NCBI RefSeq assembly: GCF_001612665.1
Contig: NZ_BDAX01000012.1
Location: 159,752-223,751, forward strand
DNA: 64,000 bases
Reading direction: 5' to 3'
From: Nocardia alba NBRC 108234
GTDB lineage: Bacteria; Actinomycetota; Actinomycetes; Mycobacteriales; Mycobacteriaceae
Positions 8,915 through 17,251 of this stretch are shown piece after piece. The notes under the pieces were generated by a model. It saw only the letters and a list, made by a program, of their open reading frames with translations, did not search any database and had not been told where the DNA came from. The position numbers and the translations under genes were made by a program. How positions within the stretch are numbered: the stretch's first letter is position 1; the number at the start of each line of letters is the position of its first letter.

Positions 8915-9115
8915 ACCCAACCCGTCCCGCCTTCCACTACCCGCAACACCACAACCCAGCCCGTCCCAAGTCCCACTCACCACAACCCAGCCCGTCCCAC
9001 CTCCAACACCCACAACACCGGGCACCCAGCCCGTCCCGTCTTCCACCACACCGCACACCCAGCCCGTCCCCGTCATCCACACCCCTCCCAACCCAGCCAC
9101 CGCCCTCCCGACCCC
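8915..9115. repeat. G-tract-rich repeated spacer inside the acyl-CoA operon
   Basis: Five copies of the 14-mer ACCCARCCCGTCCC start at 8915, 8954, 8985, 9024 and 9057 (spacings 39, 31, 39 and 33). The plus strand is almost free of G. On the transcribed minus strand each copy has three GGG runs with 2-nt loops, and at 8974-8955 it reads GGGACTTGGGACGGGCTGGG, a canonical intramolecular G-quadruplex pattern. More G-runs follow at 9082-9115. A spurious minus-strand reading frame with GTGW repeats overlaps and is not called as a gene. The whole gene-free gap is 8864-9305. Confidence 0.8.
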
Positions 9116-9142
9116 TAGGGAGGGACGGCCACAAAGTGGGCG

Positions 9143-9232
9143 GTCGCGGCCGGGCCGCCGGTTAGGCGCCGGGGCGTACGCGACGAAGGAGCAAGCCCCG
9201 GTGCCTAACCGGCGGCCCCTCGGGGCCGCGAC
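9143..9232. repeat. Long imperfect inverted repeat (about 33-bp arms)
   Basis: Left arm 9143-9175 and right arm 9195-9232 pair almost fully (core GGGCCGCCGGTTAGGC), with one mismatch and a small CCGA/G-rich bulge, around a 19-nt loop. The RNA would fold into a very stable hairpin between the acyl-CoA dehydrogenase and the G-rich repeat spacer. It may be an attenuator or terminator in the operon, or an mRNA-stabilising element. Confidence 0.8.
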
Positions 9233-9238
9233 TCGAGC

Positions 9239-9276
9239 GCGCCAGCGCTCCAAAAACGCGCCAGCGCTCCAAAAAC
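9239..9276 (-). repeat. 19-bp tandem duplication, member of a dispersed 3'-flanking element
   Basis: Two exact copies of GTTTTTGGAGCGCTGGCGC in tandem, read on the minus strand, beginning about 30 nt after the stop of the acyl-CoA dehydrogenase gene. The core TTTTTGGNGCGCTGGCGC recurs directly after fprA at 47081, in the same orientation relative to the gene. Confidence 0.75.
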
Positions 9277-9305
9277 ACAGCCAGTGCCCCACGGACTACC
9301 GAACA

Positions 9306-10466
9306 TCAGTAAGACCGAGGCAACCCCAACGAATGCTGCGAAACAAAGTTCAAGATCATCTCCCGACTAACAGGCGCGATACGAGCGATGCGAGCCGCCT
9401 GCAGCATCGCCGCCAACCCCACCTCCCGAGTCAACCCCGATCCACCATGCGTCTGAATCGACTGATCCAACGCCTTGATACTGGCCTCAGCCGCAGCATA
9501 CTTAGCCATATTCGCAGCCTCAGCCGCACCGAACTCATCACCCGAGTCGTACAGCGTCGCCGCCTTCTGCATCATCAGCTTGGCCAGCTCCAGCTCGATC
9601 TTCACCTGGGCCAGCGGATGCGAAATACCCTGATGCGCACCGATCGCCGTCTTCCAGACAGTCCGCTCCTTGGCGTACTCCACAGCCCGATCGATGGCAT
9701 AGCGACCGAGCCCGACCGCCATCGCCGCACCCATGATGCGCTCGGGATTCAGCCCGGCGAACAGCTGCGCGATGGCCGCGTCCTCGGACCCGACGAGAGC
9801 GTCGGCGGGCAGTCGCACGTCGTCGAAGAACAGCGTGAACTGGTTGTCCGGCTCGATGACGTCCATTTCCTGGACGTTTTTCACCAGGCCGGGCGCGTCC
9901 ACCGGCACGATGAACAGCGCGGGTTTGAGCTTGCCGGTCTTGTGATCCTCGGTGCGCGAGACCACCAGGATGGCTTCGGCCTGGTCGACGCCGGAGATGA
10001 AGATCTTGCGGCCGTTGAGGATCCAGTCGCCGCCGTCGCGGCGGGCGGTGGTGGTGATCTGGTGTGAGTTGGAGCCCGCGTCGGGTTCGGTGATCGCGAA
10101 GACCATCTTCGACGAGCCGTCGGCCAGCTTGGTCAGCCAGTTCTGCTTCTGTGCCTCGGTGCCGTACTTGGTGATGATGGTGCCGCAGATGGCAGGCGAG
10201 ACGACCATCAGCAGCAGCCCGGCGCCTTGGGCCGCCAGTTCCTCCTGCACCAGCGCCAGTTCGTACATGCCCGCGCCACCGCCGCCGTACTCCTCGGGCA
10301 GGTTCACGCCGAGGAAGCCCAGCTTGCCCGCCTCGTCCCACAGTTCGGTGAGCGGCTCGTTCTTGCGCGAGAGCGGGAGCACGTAGTCGCGGTAGTTGTA
10401 CTTGCTCGCCAGCGAGGCGACCGCCGCGCGCAGCGCCTTCTGCTCTTCGGTTTCGACGAAACTCAT
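9306..10466 (-). CDS. Acyl-CoA dehydrogenase (FadE12-like)
   Basis: 386-residue flavoenzyme introducing an alpha-beta double bond into an acyl-CoA. FAITEPDAGSNSHQITTTA is the FAD-binding stretch; THGGSGLTRE lies near the C-terminus. There is no glutamate in the classical YEGT position, but NPERIMGAA supplies the alternative base location used by isovaleryl-CoA and long-chain dehydrogenases, which fits a branched substrate. The ATG at 10464-10466 overlaps the stop of the biotin carboxylase gene (ATGA), so it is translationally coupled. I rejected a longer upstream start because it reads through the carboxylase in a basic shadow frame. The gene order matches M. tuberculosis fadE12 next to accA2. 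Confidence 0.88.
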   Translation of the reverse strand: MSFVETEEQKALRAAVASLASKYNYRDYVLPLSRKNEPLTELWDEAGKLGFLGVNLPEEYGGGGAGMYELALVQEELAAQGAGLLLMVVSPAICGTIITKYGTEAQKQNWLTKLADGSSKMVFAITEPDAGSNSHQITTTARRDGGDWILNGRKIFISGVDQAEAILVVSRTEDHKTGKLKPALFIVPVDAPGLVKNVQEMDVIEPDNQFTLFFDDVRLPADALVGSEDAAIAQLFAGLNPERIMGAAMAVGLGRYAIDRAVEYAKERTVWKTAIGAHQGISHPLAQVKIELELAKLMMQKAATLYDSGDEFGAAEAANMAKYAAAEASIKALDQSIQTHGGSGLTREVGLAAMLQAARIARIAPVSREMILNFVSQHSLGLPRSY

Positions 10467-12502
10467 GCCTGCTCCTGCTCTTGCTCTTGCTCTTCTTCCT
10501 CGACGACGGCGAGGACGGTTCCGACCTCGACCTGCTGGCCGACGGTCACGTTGAGTGCGCTGAGAATGCCGGTGGCCGGAGCCGCGATGGTGTGTTCCAT
10601 CTTCATCGCCTCGAGCCACAGGATCGGCTGACCCTGCTTCACCTGGTCCCCTTCGGCGGCGCCGAGGCGGATCACACTGCCCGGCATCGGCGCGAGCAGC
10701 GAACCGGCCGCGACCTGCTCGGACGGGTCGGTGAAGCGGGGCAGTCTGCGCACGGCCACCGGACCGAGCGGGGAGTCGACCGCGACCAGGTCGCCGTAGC
10801 GGGCGATCTCGAATTGCCTACGCACCGAGCCGCGTTCGCCCGCGACGCCGAGCACGACACGATCGGGGGCGACCGAGATCAGCTCGAGGCCGTCGTGGCC
10901 CTCGACCGCCACACCGGTGCGGGTGAAGCGGTAACGCACCTCATGAGTGCCGGAGATGCGGCTCTCGTAGGACTTGGTCTGCGGCTGCGAAGCGAGGTTG
11001 CGCCAGCCGCTCGGGGTGAGTCCGGCCAGGCGCGAGGCGCCCCGATTGACCGCCGAATCGGCCAGCGCCGCCGCCACGATCGAGAGCGCCTCGTCGGCCG
11101 CCGATACCAGCGGCGCCGAGAGCACGGCCAGATCGTGGGTGGCGAAGAACGCGGTGTCGGTGTCGCCCGCGAGGAACGCCGGGTGGCGCAGCACGCGCAC
11201 GAGCAGGTCGCGGTTGGTGACGAGGCCGTGAATCTTGGCGCGCTGCAGTGCGGTGGCGAGCAGATGCGCTGCCTCCGAGCGGGTTTCGGCGTAGGAGATC
11301 ACCTTGGCGAGCATCGGGTCGTAGTGGACCCCGACCACCGAATTGTCGACGACACCGGTGTCCAGGCGCACGCCCGGCTGGTCGAGGACGGTGAACTCGC
11401 CTGCGGTGAACGGGATCTCGATCTTGTGCACCGGACCGCTCTGCGGCTGCCAGTCGTGCGCGGGGTCCTCGGCATAGAGGCGGACCTCGATCGAGTGACC
11501 ACGCTGGGCCGGTTGCACGGCGGGCAGCGGCCGACCCGCCGCCACCTGCAACTGCAGGCGGACCAGGTCGAGGCCGGTGGTCTGTTCGGTGACCGGATGT
11601 TCCACCTGGAGGCGGGTATTCATCTCCAGGAAGAAGAAGTCGCCTTTCTCGTCGGCCAGGAATTCGACGGTGCCCGCACCCTCGTACCCGATCGCCTCGG
11701 CGGCGAGACGAGCCGCTTCGAACAGCCGATCACGCATGCCGTCGATCTTCTCGACCAGCGGCGACGGTGCTTCCTCGACGACCTTCTGATGACGACGCTG
11801 GATCGAGCACTCACGTTCGCCCACAGCCCAGGTGGTCCCGAAAGTGTCCGACATGATCTGGACTTCGATGTGGCGCCCGGTCTCCAGATAGCGCTCGCAG
11901 AACACCGTGGGATCACCGAAAGCCGACTCGGCCTCGCGCTGGGCACCCGCGATCTGGTCGCGCAATTCGGCCAGGTCGCGCACCACGCGCATGCCACGGC
12001 CACCGCCACCGGCGGACGCCTTGATCAGCACCGGCAGGTGCGCGTCGGTGACCTCGGCCGGGTCGAGCTCGGCGAGGACGGGCACACCGGCGGCGTCCAT
12101 CATCTTCTTGGACTCCACCTTGGAGCCCATCTGCTCGATCGCCGCGACCGGCGGCCCGATCCACGCCAGACCCGCGTCGAGCACCGCGCGCGCGAATTCG
12201 GCGTTCTCGGAGAGGAATCCGTAGCCGGGGTGGATCGCGTCCGCACCGGCCGACAACGCGGCCTCGATGATCAGCTCGCCGCGCAGGTAGGTCTGGGCGG
12301 GGGTGTTGCCGGGCAATCGGATGGCGGCGTCGGCCTCGGCCACATGCGGCGACGCGGCATCGGCGTCGGAATAGACCGCGGTGGTACCGATACCCATCCG
12401 ACGGCAGGTGGCGAACACGCGGCGCGCGATCTCACCACGGTTGGCGACGAGAACGTTCGTGATCGGGCCGCCCGCCACCGAACCGCTTCGCGATGCAGTC
12501 AT
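10463..12502 (-). CDS. Acyl-CoA carboxylase alpha subunit: biotin carboxylase plus BCCP (AccA2-like)
   Basis: 679 residues. The N-terminal biotin carboxylase domain has the ATP-grasp loop KASAGGGGRGMRVV, ERECSIQRRHQKVVEE, and the catalytic EMNTRLQVEHPVTE near residue 305. The C-terminal biotin carrier has the biotinylation site EAMKMEH (Lys near residue 634). The enzyme carboxylates biotin and passes CO2 to the carboxyltransferase encoded 8 bp upstream. The protein ends in an acidic EEEEQEQEQEQA tail coded by an imperfect hexanucleotide repeat. Substrate is probably a branched enoyl-CoA (3-methylcrotonyl-CoA or geranyl-CoA type), judged from the operon rather than from residues. Confidence 0.92.
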   Translation of the reverse strand: MTASRSGSVAGGPITNVLVANRGEIARRVFATCRRMGIGTTAVYSDADAASPHVAEADAAIRLPGNTPAQTYLRGELIIEAALSAGADAIHPGYGFLSENAEFARAVLDAGLAWIGPPVAAIEQMGSKVESKKMMDAAGVPVLAELDPAEVTDAHLPVLIKASAGGGGRGMRVVRDLAELRDQIAGAQREAESAFGDPTVFCERYLETGRHIEVQIMSDTFGTTWAVGERECSIQRRHQKVVEEAPSPLVEKIDGMRDRLFEAARLAAEAIGYEGAGTVEFLADEKGDFFFLEMNTRLQVEHPVTEQTTGLDLVRLQLQVAAGRPLPAVQPAQRGHSIEVRLYAEDPAHDWQPQSGPVHKIEIPFTAGEFTVLDQPGVRLDTGVVDNSVVGVHYDPMLAKVISYAETRSEAAHLLATALQRAKIHGLVTNRDLLVRVLRHPAFLAGDTDTAFFATHDLAVLSAPLVSAADEALSIVAAALADSAVNRGASRLAGLTPSGWRNLASQPQTKSYESRISGTHEVRYRFTRTGVAVEGHDGLELISVAPDRVVLGVAGERGSVRRQFEIARYGDLVAVDSPLGPVAVRRLPRFTDPSEQVAAGSLLAPMPGSVIRLGAAEGDQVKQGQPILWLEAMKMEHTIAAPATGILSALNVTVGQQVEVGTVLAVVEEEEQEQEQEQA

Positions 12503-12510
12503 TGTTCGCC

Positions 12511-14109
12511 TCACATTCGGAAGACGCCGAAGCCCTCGGCGCCCTTGATCGGGGCTGTGTGAATGGCCGACAGAGCCATTCCCAGCACGGTGCGGGTATC
12601 GCGGGGGTCGATGATGCCGTCGTCGAAGAGCCTGCCCGACAGGAACATCGGCATGGCCTCGGCCTCGATCTGCGCCTCCACCATCGCGGCGAGTCCGGCG
12701 GCGGCCTCCTCGTCGAACGGCAAGCCCTTGGACTCGGCCGCGCCGCGCTGCACGATGGTGAGCACGCCACCGAGCTGCGCGCCGCCCATCACGGCGGACT
12801 TCGCGCTCGGCCAGGCGAACAGGAAACGCGGGTTGAACGCGCGTCCGCACATGCCGTAGTGCCCGGCGCCGTAGGAGGCGCCGACCAACAGGGAGATGTG
12901 CGGCACCGTGGAGTTGGCGACCGCGTTGATCATCATCGCGCCGTGCTTGATGATGCCGCCGCGCTCGTACTCCTTGCCGACCATGTAGCCGGTGGTGTTG
13001 TGCAGGAACAACAGTGGGGTGTTCTTCTTGTTGGCCAGCTGGATGAACTGGGTGGCCTTCTGCGATTCCTCGGAGAACAGCACGCCGCGCGCGTTGGCGA
13101 GGATGCCGATCGGGTAGCCGTTGATCTCGGCCCAGCCCGTGACCAGGCTCGAACCGTAGAGCGGCTTGAACTCGTCGAAGTCGGAGCCGTCGACCACGCG
13201 GGCGATGACCTCGCGGGGATCGAACGGGATCTTCAGGTCCGAGGGCACGATGCCGAGCAGTTCCTCGGGATCGTAGAGCGGCGAGATCACCTCGGCGCGC
13301 GGCTGCGGGCCCTGCTTCTTCCAGTTCAGACGGCGAACGATATTGCGGCCGAGCCGGATCGCGTCCTGCTCGTCGGCGGCGAGGTAGTCGGCCAGACCCG
13401 AAGTGCGCGCGTGCATCTCGGCGCCACCGAGCGTCTCGTCGTCGGAGTCCTCGCCGGTGGCCATCTTCACCAGCGGCGGGCCCGCGAGGAACACCTTCGC
13501 GCCCTCCTTGACCATCACCACGTAGTCGGACATGCCGGGGATGTAGGCGCCACCGGCGGTCGAGTTGCCGAATACCAGTGAGATGGTGGGGATTCCGGCG
13601 GCCGAGGCCTGGGTGAGGTCGCGGAACATCGCGCCGCCGGGGATGAAGACTTCCTTCTGCGTCGGCAGGTCGGCGCCCGCGGACTCGACGAGCGAGATCA
13701 CCGGCAGGCGGTTCTCCCGGATGATCTCGTTGATCCGGAACTGCTTGCGCAGCGTCCACGGGTTCGACGCGCCACCACGCACCGTCGGATCGGGCGCGAC
13801 GATCATCACCTCGACGCCCTCGACGAGCCCGATACCGGCGATCGTCGACGCGCCGACCTGAAAGTCACTGCCCCAGGCGGCGAGTGGGCACAGCTCGAGG
13901 AATGGCGAGTCCTCGTCGAGCAGCAGCTCGATGCGCTCCCGCGCGGTGAGCTTGCCGCGCTTGTGGTGGCGGGCCACCTTGTCGGGGCCGCCGCCGGCGA
14001 TCGCCTTGGCGAACTCCGCCTCGACCTCGGTGAGCTTGGTGGTCATCGCCTCGGCGGCCGCGGTGTACTCCGGCGACGCGCTGTCGAGCGTGGAACGGAA
14101 GGTCGTCAC
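12511..14109 (-). CDS. Acyl-CoA carboxylase beta subunit, carboxyltransferase (AccD2-like)
   Basis: 532 residues. It has the two-domain carboxyltransferase fold of methylcrotonyl/geranyl-CoA carboxylase beta subunits: VARHHKRGKLTARERI near the N-terminus, the N-domain oxyanion loop FGNSTAGGAYIPGMSDY, and the C-domain loop GASYGAGHYGMCGRAF. The NPRFLFAWPSAKSAVMGG segment favours an MCC/GCC-type over a propionyl-CoA-type enzyme. The GTG start at 14107-14109 overlaps the stop of the upstream dehydrogenase (GTGA), so translation is coupled; an in-frame extension upstream is shadow sequence of that gene. Confidence 0.9.
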   Translation of the reverse strand: MTTFRSTLDSASPEYTAAAEAMTTKLTEVEAEFAKAIAGGGPDKVARHHKRGKLTARERIELLLDEDSPFLELCPLAAWGSDFQVGASTIAGIGLVEGVEVMIVAPDPTVRGGASNPWTLRKQFRINEIIRENRLPVISLVESAGADLPTQKEVFIPGGAMFRDLTQASAAGIPTISLVFGNSTAGGAYIPGMSDYVVMVKEGAKVFLAGPPLVKMATGEDSDDETLGGAEMHARTSGLADYLAADEQDAIRLGRNIVRRLNWKKQGPQPRAEVISPLYDPEELLGIVPSDLKIPFDPREVIARVVDGSDFDEFKPLYGSSLVTGWAEINGYPIGILANARGVLFSEESQKATQFIQLANKKNTPLLFLHNTTGYMVGKEYERGGIIKHGAMMINAVANSTVPHISLLVGASYGAGHYGMCGRAFNPRFLFAWPSAKSAVMGGAQLGGVLTIVQRGAAESKGLPFDEEAAAGLAAMVEAQIEAEAMPMFLSGRLFDDGIIDPRDTRTVLGMALSAIHTAPIKGAEGFGVFRM

Positions 14110-15257
14110 GACTGATACCCCAATACTTTCGACGCCAGCATGGTCAGGATCTCGTTGGTGCCGCCGCCGATGCCGATGATGCGAACATCGCGGTAGATGC
14201 GCTCGACCTCGGACTCGCGCATGTAGCCCATCCCGCCGTGCAGCTGCACGGCCTGGTTGGCCACCCATTCGGCCGTCTCGACGGCGTTGTTCTTGGCGAA
14301 GCAGACCTCGGCGATCAGGTTCTGCTCCCCGGCCACATAGCGCTCGACGAGCGCACGCGTGTACGTCCGCGAGATATCCACGCGCTGAGCCATTTCGGTG
14401 AGCGTCATCTGCACCTTCTGGCGGCTGATCAGCGGGCGCCCGAAGGTCTCGCGATCACGGCACCACCGCACGGTGAGGTCGAGCGCGCGCTGGGCCAGCG
14501 AATACGCCTGCACCGCCAAGCCCACCCGCTCGCTCACGAACGCGGACGCGATCTGCGCGAAGCCACTGTTCTCGGCGCCGACCAGGTTCGACGCGGGCAC
14601 CCGCACATCCACATAGGACAGCTCGGCGGTATCGGAGGCGAGCCAGCCCATCTTCTCCAGCCTGCGGCTGACGGTGAAGCCGGGCGTATCGGTGGGCACC
14701 AGGATCAGCGAGACGCCCGCCGCGCCCGGCCCACCCGTGCGCACCGCGGTGACGACGAAGTCGGCGCGACAACCCGAGGTGATGAAGGTCTTGGCACCGT
14801 TGATGACGAAGTCCTCGCCGTCGCGCACGGCGGCGGTGGTGAGGTGGCCGACGTCGGAACCGCCGCCGGGCTCGGTGATCGCCAGCGAACCGATCAGGTC
14901 GCCGGTCAGTGTCGGCTTGGCCCACGTGTCGATCTGGGCCTGGTTGCCCGCGGCGATCATGTGCGGCAACGCGATTCCACAGGTGAACAGCGAGGCCCAC
15001 AGACCACCGGAGCCACCGGCGAGATGCATTTCCTCGCCGACGATCAGCGAGTCGATGGCATCGCCGCCCTCACCACCGGCCGATTCCGGGTACTCGATGC
15101 CGAGCAGACCGAGTTCGCCCGCCTTCTTGTGCAGCTCGCGCGGCAGTTCGCCGGCGCGCTCCCAGGCATCGAGATCGGGCAGGATCTCCCGCTCCACGAA
15201 CCCACGCACGGTGGCGCGCAGTTCCTTACGCTCCGGCGTTTCCCACACTGATGTCAT
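14106..15257 (-). CDS. Acyl-CoA dehydrogenase (FadE13-like)
   Basis: 383 residues. LAITEPGGGSDVGHLTTAA binds FAD, WCRDRETFGRPL and QLHGGMGYMRE are family signatures, and the C-terminus reads IIGIGGGTNEIL. The classical catalytic glutamate of the YEGT motif is glycine here; SERVGLAVQA near residue 241 provides the glutamate used by isovaleryl-CoA-type enzymes. This is normal for that subfamily rather than a defect. The ATG overlaps the stop of the DUF1446 gene (ATGA). Two dehydrogenases in one operon suggest two successive oxidations or two chain lengths. Confidence 0.88.
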   Translation of the reverse strand: MTSVWETPERKELRATVRGFVEREILPDLDAWERAGELPRELHKKAGELGLLGIEYPESAGGEGGDAIDSLIVGEEMHLAGGSGGLWASLFTCGIALPHMIAAGNQAQIDTWAKPTLTGDLIGSLAITEPGGGSDVGHLTTAAVRDGEDFVINGAKTFITSGCRADFVVTAVRTGGPGAAGVSLILVPTDTPGFTVSRRLEKMGWLASDTAELSYVDVRVPASNLVGAENSGFAQIASAFVSERVGLAVQAYSLAQRALDLTVRWCRDRETFGRPLISRQKVQMTLTEMAQRVDISRTYTRALVERYVAGEQNLIAEVCFAKNNAVETAEWVANQAVQLHGGMGYMRESEVERIYRDVRIIGIGGGTNEILTMLASKVLGYQS

Positions 15258-16972
15258 GATTCGAGCAGCTCCGTCGGCATATCGATGTGGCGGGAGCGCA
15301 GCCATTCGCCGAGCCCCTTGGCCTGCGGGTCGAAACGCGCCTGGTAGGCGACGCCCTTGCCTAGCAGCCCGGAAATGATGAAGTTGATCGCGCGCAGGTT
15401 GGGCAGCACGTGGCGGGTGACGGTCAGCTCGGCCGTCTCCGGGAGTAGCTCCCGCAGCTTGTCGACGGTGAGGGTGTGCACGAGCCAGCGCCACTGGTCG
15501 TCGGTGCGCACCCACACGCCGATATTGGCGTCGCCGCCCTTGTCCCCGCTGCGGGCGAGCGCGATCGTGCCGAGCGGGACGCGAGTGGTCTGCGACGGTG
15601 ACAGCGGTGCGGGCAACTCCGGTTCGGAAACAGGTTCGAGCACAGCGGTTTCCGTGGCCGGGAGAATATCGACCCGCGTGCCGTCCGCCAACACGGCGAC
15701 ATGCGGTACCTCGTGCGCGTCGACAAAGCCGGGAGTGAAGACCCCGTAGGGCGAACCCTGCCCCGGCACGGCGGTGAAACTGGCGCCGGGGTAGCTGGCC
15801 AACGCCAATTCCACAGCGACACTGGAGAACCCACGGCCGACCTTGTTCGGATCGACATCGCGCACCACGCAGCGCAGTATCGCGCTCGCCTGCTCCTCGG
15901 TCTCGGCGTCGGGGCGGTCGAGGCGGGCCAGGGTCCAGGTGAGCTCGGCGGGCTTGTCCGGCAGCCAGGATTCCAGCTGTCGTTGCGCCAGTTCGGCTTT
16001 GGCCTCGATATCGAGCCCGGTGAGGATGAACGACATCTCGTTGCGGAAGCCGCCGAGGGTGTTCAGCGAGACCTTGAGCTGTGGCGGCGGGGCCTCGCCG
16101 GTGACGCCGCTGATCAGCACCCGGTCGCTGCCCTGCTGGCTCAGCGTGATGCTGTCCAGGCGGGTGGTCACATCGGGTCCGGCGTAGCGCGCGCTCTGGA
16201 TCTCGTACATGAGCTGGGCTTCGACAGTGTCGACGGTGACCGCGCCGCCGGTGCCGTCGTGCTTGGTGATCACACAGGACCCGTCACGGCGGATCTCGGC
16301 GATCGGGAAGCCGGGGCGTCCGAGATCCGCGAGTTCGGTGAAGAAGGCGAAATTGCCGCCGGTGGCCTGGGTGCCGCACTCGATCACGTGCCCCGCGACC
16401 ACCGCACCCGCCAGCGCATCGTAATCGGTTCGGGCCCAATCGAAGTGAGCCGCGGCGGGACCCACGATCACGGAGGCGTCGGTGACCCGGCCGGTGACGA
16501 CGATGTCGGCGCCGGAGTTCAGGCACTCGACGATGCCCCAGGCGCCGAGATAGGCGTTCGCGGTGAGCGGCTGACCGAGGTCGAGCTCGGCGACCCGTGC
16601 CACCAGATCGTCGCCTTCGACATGCGCGATCTTGGCATCGAGCCCGAGTTCGGCGGCCACCTTGCGCAACTGCTCGGCCAAACCAGCCGGATTCAGCCCG
16701 CCCGCGTTGGTGACGATCTGGACGTTCTTCTCCAGCGCGAGTCCGAGGCAGTCCTCGAGCTGCTTGACGAAGGTCTTGGCGTAGCCGAGGCTCGGATCCT
16801 TCGCGCGGTCGCGGCCGAGGATCAGCATGGTCAGTTCAGCGAGGTAGTCGCCGGTCAGCACGTCGAGCTGACCGCCCTCCAGCATCTCGCGCATGGCGCC
16901 GAGCCGGTCGCCGTAGAACCCGGAGCAGTTCCCGATCCGGATCAGGTCCGGGTCGGCGGAGAGAGCACTCAT
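15254..16972 (-). CDS. Acyclic terpene utilisation AtuA/DUF1446 family protein (Rv0976c-like)
   Basis: 572 residues, first gene of the carboxylase operon. The long N-terminal DUF1446 domain begins IRIGNCSGFYGDRLGAM and contains GRVTDASVIVGPAA and IECGTQATGGNFAFF; the C-terminal AtuA-like domain has IALARSGDKGGDANIGVW. The family is required for growth on citronellol/geraniol in Pseudomonas (AtuA), but its biochemical activity is not established. Here it precedes and is coupled by ATGA to an acyl-CoA dehydrogenase. The order DUF1446, FadE, AccD, AccA, FadE, Ech is the same as Rv0976c-Rv0971c of M. tuberculosis as I remember it. Confidence 0.85.
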   Translation of the reverse strand: MSALSADPDLIRIGNCSGFYGDRLGAMREMLEGGQLDVLTGDYLAELTMLILGRDRAKDPSLGYAKTFVKQLEDCLGLALEKNVQIVTNAGGLNPAGLAEQLRKVAAELGLDAKIAHVEGDDLVARVAELDLGQPLTANAYLGAWGIVECLNSGADIVVTGRVTDASVIVGPAAAHFDWARTDYDALAGAVVAGHVIECGTQATGGNFAFFTELADLGRPGFPIAEIRRDGSCVITKHDGTGGAVTVDTVEAQLMYEIQSARYAGPDVTTRLDSITLSQQGSDRVLISGVTGEAPPPQLKVSLNTLGGFRNEMSFILTGLDIEAKAELAQRQLESWLPDKPAELTWTLARLDRPDAETEEQASAILRCVVRDVDPNKVGRGFSSVAVELALASYPGASFTAVPGQGSPYGVFTPGFVDAHEVPHVAVLADGTRVDILPATETAVLEPVSEPELPAPLSPSQTTRVPLGTIALARSGDKGGDANIGVWVRTDDQWRWLVHTLTVDKLRELLPETAELTVTRHVLPNLRAINFIISGLLGKGVAYQARFDPQAKGLGEWLRSRHIDMPTELLES

Positions 16973-17005
16973 GGCACCCAGGATCGCAGCGGTTCAGAAA
17001 AAAAG

Positions 17006-17021
17006 CAAGCATGCGTGCTTG
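17006..17021. promoter_or_regulatory. Candidate TetR operator before the AtuA/carboxylase operon
   Basis: CAAGCA-TGCG-TGCTTG is a perfect inverted repeat with 6-bp arms, embedded in an AT-rich stretch (17000-17027) 33 bp upstream of the DUF1446 start and about 30 bp upstream of the divergent small membrane gene. The likely binder is the TetR protein encoded at the end of the operon (7459-8073). Confidence 0.6.
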
Positions 17022-17048
17022 TTAATTTCGCGGATTCGACCAGGCAAG

Positions 17049-17201
17049 ATGGAGCCCATGCTGTCCGTCCTCCTCTTCGCCCTCGCCGGATTCCTGCTCG
17101 GCGGCGCGTATACGACCTGGAAGAACAATCGCGCGATGGCGATCGGTTTGATCGTGGCCGCCGTCTTCGCGGGCCTCGGCGCCGCGCTCTGGCTCGAATA
17201 G
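17049..17201 (+). CDS. Small two-span membrane protein
   Basis: 50 residues (MEPMLSVLLFALAGFLLGGA...). Two hydrophobic segments, roughly residues 4-20 and 31-48, are joined by a basic loop (TTWKNNRA), so it should insert as a hairpin with the loop in the cytosol. A second ATG at 17058 is an alternative start. The next gene also encodes a small membrane protein and follows after 50 bp, so the two may be co-expressed. I do not recognise a named family. Size, hydropathy and strand-consistent context support it, but experimental evidence would be needed to call it certain. Confidence 0.6.
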   Translation: MEPMLSVLLFALAGFLLGGAYTTWKNNRAMAIGLIVAAVFAGLGAALWLE

Positions 17202-17251
17202 ACAAGCCTTTCGCAAGCTCAGGGCAAGGCGTCCGCTGTTGGCTTGCCGAC

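Noticed and set aside
8873..9292. Minus-strand frame with repeated GTGWV segments
   Set aside because: It simply translates the G-rich repeat array and the inverted repeat; composition is Gly/Val/Trp only and it lacks a credible start.
10481..12562. A 693-residue plus-strand open frame over the biotin carboxylase gene
   Set aside because: His/Arg/Gly-rich shadow of a clear carboxylase; no family features.
14106..15257. Apparent loss of the catalytic glutamate in the FadE13-like enzyme (GGGTNE instead of YEGT)
   Set aside because: Isovaleryl-CoA and long-chain dehydrogenases lack it too and use a glutamate in another helix, which is present (SERVGLA).
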